From CAYYJM01 sp964471755 (GTDB lineage: Bacteria; Planctomycetota; Planctomycetia; Gemmatales; Gemmataceae), in NCBI GenBank assembly GCA_964471755.1, contig CAYYJM010000190.1, positions 1 to 12,475 of the forward strand: DNA of 12,475 nt, written 5' to 3'. The notes beneath the pieces are model-generated. The model was not told where the DNA came from. It did not search any database and saw only the letters and a list, made by a program, of their open reading frames with translations. Positions within the stretch are counted from its first letter, which is position 1; every line of letters begins with the position of its first letter. This document shows, one piece after another, positions 6,865 to 12,475 of the stretch. Position numbers and translations under genes: made by a program.

Positions 6865-6965
6865 GGCGAGCCCCCGGCGAAAGCCGGGGGAGTCATCTGA
6901 GGCGAGCCCCCGGCGAAAGCCGGGGGAGTCATCTGAGGCGAGCCCCCGGCGAAAGCCGGGGGAGT
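6865..6965. repeat. Three tandem 36-bp repeats, each a GAAA-loop hairpin
   Basis: Units at 6865-6900 and 6901-6936 are identical; a third, 6937-6965, matches the first 29 bases. Each holds a perfect 8-bp stem CCCCCGGC / GCCGGGGG closed by GAAA (stems at 6871-6890, 6907-6926, 6943-6962). On the plus-strand RNA this is a GNRA tetraloop. The array begins 12 nt after the icd stop. There is no T-tract, so it is not a standard terminator, though it could block RNA decay. On the minus strand the unit reads PGFRRGLASDDS (12 codons), a peptide I recall in planctomycete predicted proteins. Confidence 0.9.
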
Positions 6966-7046
6966 GCTTGTTCCCCGGTGCTGGCGAACTCAACGAGTAC
7001 GGAGTCCCGATCAGACTGAACCAGATCCCGCAAGGAGACAGTCGTG

Positions 7047-9578
7047 ATGCTGCTTCGATCACTCCCCGTTCTGCTCTGTCTGGGCGTGCCCTGTTTCGCT
7101 GTCGGCGAGGTTTTCGAGGCCGCGCCGCAGGCTTCGCGAAAGGGCGAGCAGACGGAGTTGAGGTTCACCCTGCAGGCCGGCACCGATGTCGAGATCGCGG
7201 TGCTGGATGGCAAGGACCGCATCGTTCGGCACCTCGCGGCCGGGGTCCTCGGCGGCAAGAATCCGCCGCCGCCACCGCTGCAACAGGGTCTGGCGCAGCG
7301 ACTCCTCTGGGACGGCAAGGATGACCGGGGGAAGCCGGCTCAGAGCGGGCCGTTTCGGTTTCGCGTTCGAGCAGGGACCAGCGTGCAGTTTGGCCGGCTG
7401 ATCGGCGACAGTCCTTACACTGGCAACGTCGTCGCGATGCCGTACCGTGCGCCGGTCAATGGCCTGGTCACCGACAACGAGGGCAATCTCTACGTGCTGA
7501 TGATGTCGGCCGTGGGGAGCCACGGCAATTCCGGCATGTGGCCCTGGCACCTGCGCAAATTCGATCGCGAGGGCAACTACCTGAAGACGGTTCTGCCCTA
7601 CCCGCCGTCCACCCGGCCGGATCGGGCCAGTGGTTTCCGTCTTCTGGACGTGCCCGATCGTTTCGTGCCGGCGTTGCACACCAGCCTCTACCCGGTCTTT
7701 GCCGTCCTGGGCAATGAGATCGTGCCGCGCCTGTACAAGGGCCGGATAGCCTTCGTCCGCAGTGAGACGCGGCAGCTGAACTTTCTGGCTGTCGATGGCA
7801 GCAATCAACTCCAGACCGTGACGAGTTGGCCGGCCGAGGCCAAGCTGAAATGTCCGCACTGGCTCGACATCCAGACGGCGTTCTCGCCCGATGGCCGGTA
7901 CGCCTATTACGCCAACGTGGCCGGCACCGCCTACGATGGCAAGAAGCCCGGCGACATCGATCCCAACTGGCCGCAGGGCCGGATCTATCGCCAGGATCTG
8001 ACGCAGGAGAGCGCCGTTCCGGAGAAGTTCTTCGACCTGACGCTCCCCGACTGGGAGAAGACAAAATACTGGATGCCGAGCGCCTGGGACAAGAAAACCG
8101 CGTCGGCCGGACTCGATGTGGACGCCACCGGAAATGTGTTGGTTTGCGACCTGGTCAACCAACAGGTGGTCGAGATCAGCCCGCAAGGAAAACAATTGAG
8201 TGTCACCCCGGTGTCCTGGCCCGATCGGGTGTTTGTTTCTCGCAAGACAGGCGATCTGTATGTGATTTCCCGCAAGGTCTCGCGGGGCGAGGTGCCGCCT
8301 GGCGTTCTGAGTAAGATCACCGGCCGCGGCAAGGCCGCCCGGGTGGTCGCGGAAATGCCTCTGAAGGGAACCATCGGTGGCGGTGCGACGCTCGATGAAT
8401 CGGGCAAACTGCCCATCCTGTGGCTGGCCGGCAACGCGCCGCGGGATCGGAAGGCCGACTCCCCAACGGTCAGTCAACTCCTGCGCATCGAGGATCGCGG
8501 CAAGGAACTGATCGTGACGGGCGATCGCTTCCTCAATCGTGATCCGGAAGCCATCGGTTTCGTCGCCTACATGGATGTGGATCGCGAGACGGAACTGGTG
8601 TACGTGACCGGAAGTGGCTCGATCGTACGGCGTTTTCACGGCGAGACGGGTAAGGGAGAGACGCTGCCGTTCAAGGCGGTGGACGTGGCCATTGGTCCGG
8701 GCGGCGACATCTATGCCTGGGGGACAGGCCGTTACGATGGTCCGATCGCCCGCTTCGGTCGGGACGGCAGTCCCCGGCCGCTCGAAGCGACGGGCAAGCA
8801 CGTCTTTGGCTTTCTGTCGGGTCGAGCGGGACGTGGGCAGGTCGTCTGCGGTCTGGACGTGGACCTCCAGGGTCGAGTCCATGCGACCTTTGGCAGCAAT
8901 GACTGTCACGTTCGCGTATACGATGAGAAGGGCGAGTTGGTGGATTATCCGCGCAAGCAGCGGAGCGCCCTCGAACTGGGCCGCACCGAGGTGCCCGCAG
9001 CGATCACCGGAGCTGTTGGTTACGGCGGCAGTGTCCGGGTCGATAACGGTGGCAACATCTATCTGTTGCAACAGGGAGTGCCGAAGGATTATCCGACACC
9101 GACGGGTTTTGAGAAGTTGGGCGGATATCGCGAATCGATCGGCACCATCTACAAGTTTCCGCCGACGGGAGGCGAGGTGAAAACAACAGGTTCCGAGGTG
9201 AAAGCGGTAGTTGGTTCCGTGGCCAGGTATTCGGGTTGCGGTCCGATCAGTCGCTGGAACGCGGTGGGGGCTTGTGCATGTACGAAGCCACGATTCGACG
9301 TGGACGGCTTCGGTCGGCTGTACATTCCAAATGCGCTCACCTTCACGGTATCCCTGCGTGATAATGCGGATAACGAGATCGTGACTTTCGGCGGTTATGG
9401 CAATTTCGACTGTCAGGGACCGCAGAGCAAGGAAGCGGAGCCGGCGATACCGCTTGGTTGGCCGGTGACGGCCGGAGCCAGTGATCGGTTCATCTACGTC
9501 GGCGATGCACTGAATCACCGGATTGTACGCGTCGATCGGAAGTACGCGGCAGCGGTCACCGTCAACATCGAGCCATGA
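7047..9578 (+). CDS. Secreted protein with FlgD-like Ig domain and NHL-like beta-propeller
   Basis: The protein has 843 residues. The N-terminus MLLRSLPVLLCLGVPCFAVG is a signal peptide, so export is expected; the Cys does not sit in a good lipobox. Residues about 36-111 look like a FlgD-type Ig fold: TELRFTLQAGTDVEIAVLDG, IVRHLAAG, LLWDGKDDRGKPAQSGPFRF. The rest has repeated strand motifs of NHL/SMP-30-like propellers: NGLVTDNEGNLYVL, GLDVDATGNVLVCDLVNQ, VDNGGNIYLL, FDVDGFGRLYIPNA, and near the end FIYVGDALNHRIVRVDRKY. A CxC motif (GACACTKPRFDVD) precedes one blade. No catalytic motif is seen. An ATG at 7047 and an in-frame GTG at 7044 both follow AAGGAG; I chose the ATG. It stands alone on its strand, facing the convergent CBS gene. 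Domains and export are clear, function unknown; I recall related large proteins from planctomycetes. Confidence 0.8.
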   Translation: MLLRSLPVLLCLGVPCFAVGEVFEAAPQASRKGEQTELRFTLQAGTDVEIAVLDGKDRIVRHLAAGVLGGKNPPPPPLQQGLAQRLLWDGKDDRGKPAQSGPFRFRVRAGTSVQFGRLIGDSPYTGNVVAMPYRAPVNGLVTDNEGNLYVLMMSAVGSHGNSGMWPWHLRKFDREGNYLKTVLPYPPSTRPDRASGFRLLDVPDRFVPALHTSLYPVFAVLGNEIVPRLYKGRIAFVRSETRQLNFLAVDGSNQLQTVTSWPAEAKLKCPHWLDIQTAFSPDGRYAYYANVAGTAYDGKKPGDIDPNWPQGRIYRQDLTQESAVPEKFFDLTLPDWEKTKYWMPSAWDKKTASAGLDVDATGNVLVCDLVNQQVVEISPQGKQLSVTPVSWPDRVFVSRKTGDLYVISRKVSRGEVPPGVLSKITGRGKAARVVAEMPLKGTIGGGATLDESGKLPILWLAGNAPRDRKADSPTVSQLLRIEDRGKELIVTGDRFLNRDPEAIGFVAYMDVDRETELVYVTGSGSIVRRFHGETGKGETLPFKAVDVAIGPGGDIYAWGTGRYDGPIARFGRDGSPRPLEATGKHVFGFLSGRAGRGQVVCGLDVDLQGRVHATFGSNDCHVRVYDEKGELVDYPRKQRSALELGRTEVPAAITGAVGYGGSVRVDNGGNIYLLQQGVPKDYPTPTGFEKLGGYRESIGTIYKFPPTGGEVKTTGSEVKAVVGSVARYSGCGPISRWNAVGACACTKPRFDVDGFGRLYIPNALTFTVSLRDNADNEIVTFGGYGNFDCQGPQSKEAEPAIPLGWPVTAGASDRFIYVGDALNHRIVRVDRKYAAAVTVNIEP

Positions 9579-9736
9579 TCGGTCGCGGACCTCAGTCCCC
9601 GGTCTTTGCCGCCATCGACGGGTTGCTCCACAGGGCCGCCGACCGCCTGCGGCCAGGCCGGGGCGATCGCCATACCGCTGGTCCAGTCGGCCCTACCCGA
9701 CTCGGTTGGCGACGGCCTGCCCATCGGCGACCCGCT

Positions 9737-10222
9737 TCACGCCGGATAGGCAGCAACGGCCACCAGGATGTCCGTGCTGGACACGATCCCAATCGGCCGG
9801 TCCTCCTCATCGACGATGATGATCCGGTGAATGTGCGCGGCAAGCATCATCCGGGCCAACTCCTGGATGGTCGTCTCCTGATGAGCCATGATGGGATCGG
9901 GGGTCATGTATCGGCCGACCACGTCGTGCGGCGCTTCCTCCTCGTCCGTCTCGACGAGTTGCCAGTCGGAGCAGACGCAGAGGCCCTGCGGTTCGTCCAG
10001 ATCTTCCACACGATGATGCCGGGCCCAGCGGATGAAATCGGACCCGGAAATAACGCCAATGCAGGCACCGGCCTCGTCGATCACCGGCGCGCCGGTCACC
10101 TGGGCATGAGCCAGCAAGTTGGCGGCCTTGGCCAGCGAGAGATGCCGTGGCAGAGACACGACCACCGAGGTCATCAGATCGCCCGCAGTCAGGTCGTGGA
10201 GTGGTTTGGTAAGCGTGTGCAT
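9737..10222 (-). CDS. Protein with two CBS domains
   Basis: The protein has 161 residues made almost entirely of a CBS pair. CBS1 is about 13-66 (AGDLMTSVVVSLPRHLSLAK, TGAPVIDEAGACIGVISGSD) and CBS2 about 103-158 (VGRYMTPDPIMAHQETTIQE, HRIIIVDEEDRPIGIVSSTD). The two are joined by an acidic insert (VETDEEEAPHD). CBS pairs bind adenine nucleotides such as AMP, ATP or SAM and act as energy or ligand sensors; which ligand and which partner cannot be told. There is no fused enzyme, channel or kinase domain and no signal peptide. The open frame extends to 10327, but AAAGGAGA 8 nt before the ATG at 10222 sets the start. It lies 151 nt downstream of the DUF488 gene on the same strand, and may share its transcript. 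Confidence 0.88.
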   Translation of the reverse strand: MHTLTKPLHDLTAGDLMTSVVVSLPRHLSLAKAANLLAHAQVTGAPVIDEAGACIGVISGSDFIRWARHHRVEDLDEPQGLCVCSDWQLVETDEEEAPHDVVGRYMTPDPIMAHQETTIQELARMMLAAHIHRIIIVDEEDRPIGIVSSTDILVAVAAYPA

Positions 10223-10230
10223 GGTCCGGC

Positions 10231-10238
10231 TCTCCTTT
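10231..10238 (-). promoter_or_regulatory. Ribosome binding site fixing the CBS gene start
   Basis: AAAGGAGA on the minus strand, 8 nt before the ATG at 10222. It chooses this ATG over the start at 10327 of the longer open frame. Confidence 0.7.
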
Positions 10239-10373
10239 CGACAAGAACCGAACGCAATCCGCGTGCCATTCGTCCTGGCCGAGAAAATCACACGCTGCCG
10301 ACCGGACTCTGTGCGGAGCCTGCTCACTCAATCAAGGTCTGTGCCGGATTCGCACACCGGACACGCTCCGCGC

Positions 10374-10793
10374 TCATTCCAGGTGAATCACCTCGGCCTG
10401 GTGGACGCGGACCAGATAGTCCGCGATGATACCGCGGTGACACTCAGCCACGCGCTTCTCGGCACACAGCAGGCAGATCGGCCCCGGAATCTCCAGCAAC
10501 CGGACCATCAGGAGTTCTCCCGCCGAGTCGAGCAACTGCCGATATTGTTCGTGCCAGCTATCGAAGTCCAGAAAGACGTTCCCCAGTTCGATCAGCGAAC
10601 GATACTCCAGCCCGGCCTCGGCCAGGATCTTCTCGATGCCCTTGTCAGGAGTGCGGGCTCGCGACCACTGCCCCATGCTGGCCCGGTCGGGTCGCAAGCG
10701 CACATCGACGACCGTGCGGATGGGATGCGGTCGGATCAGAGCGAGGAAGTCCGACGCCTGTCGGCCTCCATATCCGATGGTGTAGACCTTCAT
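10374..10793 (-). CDS. DUF488 family protein
   Basis: The protein has 139 residues, a usual length for the family. It starts MKVYTIGYGGR, continues with IRTVVDVRLRPDRASMGQW, and has the C-terminal signature CLLCAEKRVAECHRGIIADY with the paired cysteines C110 and C118 and His119-Arg120. DUF488 proteins are cytoplasmic and of unknown biochemical role; the conserved Cys/His/Arg suggests a catalytic or nucleic-acid-related site, but that is inference. I took the ATG at 10793 because the family begins at MK-YTIG; the frame is open to a TTG at 10835. No good ribosome site precedes it. As a strong terminator lies at 10866-10906, any promoter must be in the 70-odd nt between; I see only weak candidates there (TAATAC near 10830). 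It is followed by the CBS gene on the same strand. Confidence 0.85.
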   Translation of the reverse strand: MKVYTIGYGGRQASDFLALIRPHPIRTVVDVRLRPDRASMGQWSRARTPDKGIEKILAEAGLEYRSLIELGNVFLDFDSWHEQYRQLLDSAGELLMVRLLEIPGPICLLCAEKRVAECHRGIIADYLVRVHQAEVIHLE

Positions 10794-10865
10794 GGGATGC
10801 GCACCGCGGCGAACGATACCCTGGACGAACTGCAAGTATTACGTCTCAGGCATCGATTTCGTTAC

Positions 10866-10906
10866 AAAAAAGCAGGGCCGGGTGGTGAAAACCACCCGGC
10901 CCTGCT
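10866..10906 (-). terminator. Rho-independent terminator of the DUF4139 gene
   Basis: 10871-10886 and 10891-10906 are perfect complements (16 bp, AGCAGGGCCGGGTGGT on the plus strand) with a 4-nt loop. On the minus strand the stem is followed directly by a run of six Ts (10871-10866). It lies 16 nt after the DUF4139 stop codon. Confidence 0.95.
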
Positions 10907-10922
10907 CGGAGCGATCTATCCG

Positions 10923-12475
10923 TTACTGGACGTTCAGCGCGGCGATGAAGTCCTCGAAAGCTTTCTGCTTGGTGTGTTCGACGCCTTGCAGGTCCTTGAT
11001 CGTCTTCTGATACTGCTCGATCTCGGTCTCCTGCTGATCGAACTTCTCCAGGTAGCGCTTGTAGGCCGCCGCCGTCGTCGGCATCTCACGCAGGTTCAGC
11101 CGCAGCCGGGCCTGATCGTCCGTGATGACCTTGAGTTGCCGCTGCTGCTCCTGAATCTCGCGTGTCGTCTTGACGGTGTCCCAGCGCAGGCTCATCGCCT
11201 TCTCCAGCGCCGTCTTCACCGCACCGGAGGTGACCGGCTGACTGAGGAAGAAACGAATCTGATCGTCGCCCGTGTTGGTGATGTTGGCAGTGCTGCCGAA
11301 GGTGCGCTCCTCGGTGATGGCCTTCGTCTCCGTCTTGCCAGCGGGCACCTTGACGGCGAAGCGGTAGAAGTCCGCCGCCGTCTCGGCTGGCTTGCCCGAA
11401 TCGACGAGTTTGAAATCGTTGCGAACGGGATGCTCGATCAGCAGATCACGCTCGACATCGTTGCGATTGGCGATGGTATACGTTTTGGTTTCGCGAATCT
11501 TCGTCGTCGTGTAGATGACGCCCTTGACCGCCTTGATGCTGGTGATCCGGCCGTTGTCGCTGGACGGTTTTGCATCGACCTCCGTGCCGAGATCGACGGC
11601 GTAGGAGATGAGTCGCTCCTCGTTGGGTTGAATGTCGCTGATCTTGGCATCGCCGCCGTAGACGGAGCCCTCGAAGACGGTGATCGGCCCCTGCATCAGG
11701 TGCGCCCCCGAGGTGTTCTTGAGCTGCAAACCCAGCAGCGGGAACTTGGCATGAGTCCGCTCATTGTAGATGCTGACGCGCTTGCTCTCGACTTCCTTCG
11801 ACACGATCGGGAGCAGGGCCGACTTCTGACGAGGCAGTTGGACCGGCTTCTCGATCAGATACTGGAAGAAGTTGCCCAACTTCGATGCCGACGCCGCGCT
11901 CTGCACGCTGTTGCCGAGATTCATCCGCTCGTCGAGATTCCGCTTGAAATTGCTACCGTAACCAGCCCCGCCGCCCACCAGGCCCGGTGCAGGTGCCGCA
12001 GCCGGGGGAGCCATGCCACGATTCGCCTGTCGGCGCATCTGTGATTCGTTGGCCGGCTTACCCTCCCCGGCTTCACGATCCTGCAAAGCGAGCGCGTCCT
12101 TATCCCGATGCAACGCCCCGGAGTAGGTGACGGCCCGGAGCGACTGGAACAGATCGAGCTTCTCGACCGGCCGATCGACGAAGAGCGGCGAGTAAAGATC
12201 CATCTGGAAACTGATCGGCCGACCCGAGATGAGGGCCATGCGGACATCCTTCCAGTCCTCATCGGTGCTGTTCTCGACGACCGCCCAGCCCTGGAGTTGC
12301 GCCTTGTTCGTCGCCTCCGCACCCGGAGCGACCTTGTCCAGAACCAGTCGATAGCTCGTCTTCCAGATCGGATTCTCGACGACGTAATCGACCTTCACCC
12401 GGCGTGAACCTTCGCCGACACACTGGATCGAGACGGCCTTCTTCTGCGTGTCGTGCGAGGTGGCCAGCGTCTCCA
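10923..12475 (-). CDS. DUF4139 domain protein, 5' end off the window
   Basis: The frame is open from the right edge to a TAA at 10923, giving 516 complete codons; the start lies outside. A GTG at 12398 is in frame but internal, since the sequence before it (TLATSHDTQKKAVSIQCVGE) continues the domain. The core reads RRVKVDYVVENPIWKTSYRL, then LQGWAVVENSTDEDWKDVRM and SGRPISFQMDLYSPLF, the signature of DUF4139. A low-complexity stretch PPAAAPAPGLVGGGAGYG (about residues 156-173) separates this from a second beta-rich part (KFPLLGLQLKNTSG, GPITVFEGSVYGGDAKISDI, RLISYAVDLGTEV). The last 90 or so residues are charged and helical, likely coiled coil (TREIQEQQRQLKVITDDQAR, LEKFDQQETEIEQYQKT). Biochemical role unknown; export cannot be judged without the N-terminus. 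Confidence 0.85.
   Translation of the reverse strand, partial: ETLATSHDTQKKAVSIQCVGEGSRRVKVDYVVENPIWKTSYRLVLDKVAPGAEATNKAQLQGWAVVENSTDEDWKDVRMALISGRPISFQMDLYSPLFVDRPVEKLDLFQSLRAVTYSGALHRDKDALALQDREAGEGKPANESQMRRQANRGMAPPAAAPAPGLVGGGAGYGSNFKRNLDERMNLGNSVQSAASASKLGNFFQYLIEKPVQLPRQKSALLPIVSKEVESKRVSIYNERTHAKFPLLGLQLKNTSGAHLMQGPITVFEGSVYGGDAKISDIQPNEERLISYAVDLGTEVDAKPSSDNGRITSIKAVKGVIYTTTKIRETKTYTIANRNDVERDLLIEHPVRNDFKLVDSGKPAETAADFYRFAVKVPAGKTETKAITEERTFGSTANITNTGDDQIRFFLSQPVTSGAVKTALEKAMSLRWDTVKTTREIQEQQRQLKVITDDQARLRLNLREMPTTAAAYKRYLEKFDQQETEIEQYQKTIKDLQGVEHTKQKAFEDFIAALNVQ

Noticed and set aside
7059..9518. 819-aa minus-strand frame opposite the propeller gene
   Set aside because: Compositionally a shadow; the plus frame has a ribosome site, signal peptide and propeller motifs.
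9579..9736. Small gene or bidirectional terminator between the convergent propeller and CBS genes
   Set aside because: Short frames there lack ribosome sites and recognisable motifs, and I see no strong stem followed by a T-tract.
10119..12044. 641-aa plus-strand frame across CBS, DUF488 and DUF4139
   Set aside because: It crosses three minus-strand genes with family signatures and a terminator, so it cannot be the coding frame.

Overview
This high-GC window most likely comes from a planctomycete (Gemmataceae or Isosphaeraceae type). This is inferred from gene content: a short planctomycete-style ECF sigma factor followed by a TPR protein of the kind usually fused to Ser/Thr kinases, a secreted seven-blade WD40 protein, a DUF4139 protein, an NHL-like secreted propeller, and three families of GC-rich palindromic or tandem repeats between genes. 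A run of exactly 100 Ns (5415-5514) is an assembly gap placed inside a tandem repeat.

Layout, left to right. 1-1401, minus strand: a secreted WD40 protein (start 1401) followed 10 nt later by a STAS-domain protein that runs off the left edge; the two look like an operon. 1555-2934, plus: a CbiM-type Co/Ni ECF-transporter S component fused to a NikL/CbiL-like domain, divergent from the WD40 gene. Its true start is probably a GTG that restores the metal-binding Met-His N-terminus. Its last eight codons and stop lie in one arm of a perfect 27-bp inverted repeat. 3105-5298, plus: an ECF sigma factor and a TPR protein that looks like a planctomycete Ser/Thr kinase without its kinase domain. 5299-5637: no gene; it holds a 37-bp tandem repeat bounded by 25-bp inverted ends and the assembly gap. 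5638-6852, plus: NADP-dependent isocitrate dehydrogenase of the eukaryote-like type, followed by three 36-bp GAAA-loop hairpin repeats. 7047-9578, plus: a large secreted protein with a FlgD-like Ig domain and an NHL-like beta-propeller. 9579-9736: convergent gap in which I see no gene or clear terminator. 9737-10793, minus: a DUF488 protein and then a two-CBS-domain protein. 10866-10906: a strong intrinsic terminator for the DUF4139 gene (10923 to the right edge, minus, 5'-partial).

How it fits together: most genes are ordinary planctomycete chromosome genes with no single shared pathway. The functional pairings visible are WD40 + STAS, ECF sigma + TPR, and perhaps DUF488 + CBS. The most distinctive feature is that the three plus-strand genes cbiM, the TPR gene and icd each end within 0-14 nt of a different repeat element, which suggests these elements act at, or are tolerated at, 3' gene ends. 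I found no phage, transposase, CRISPR, tRNA or rRNA, and no convincing undescribed defence or biosynthetic system.
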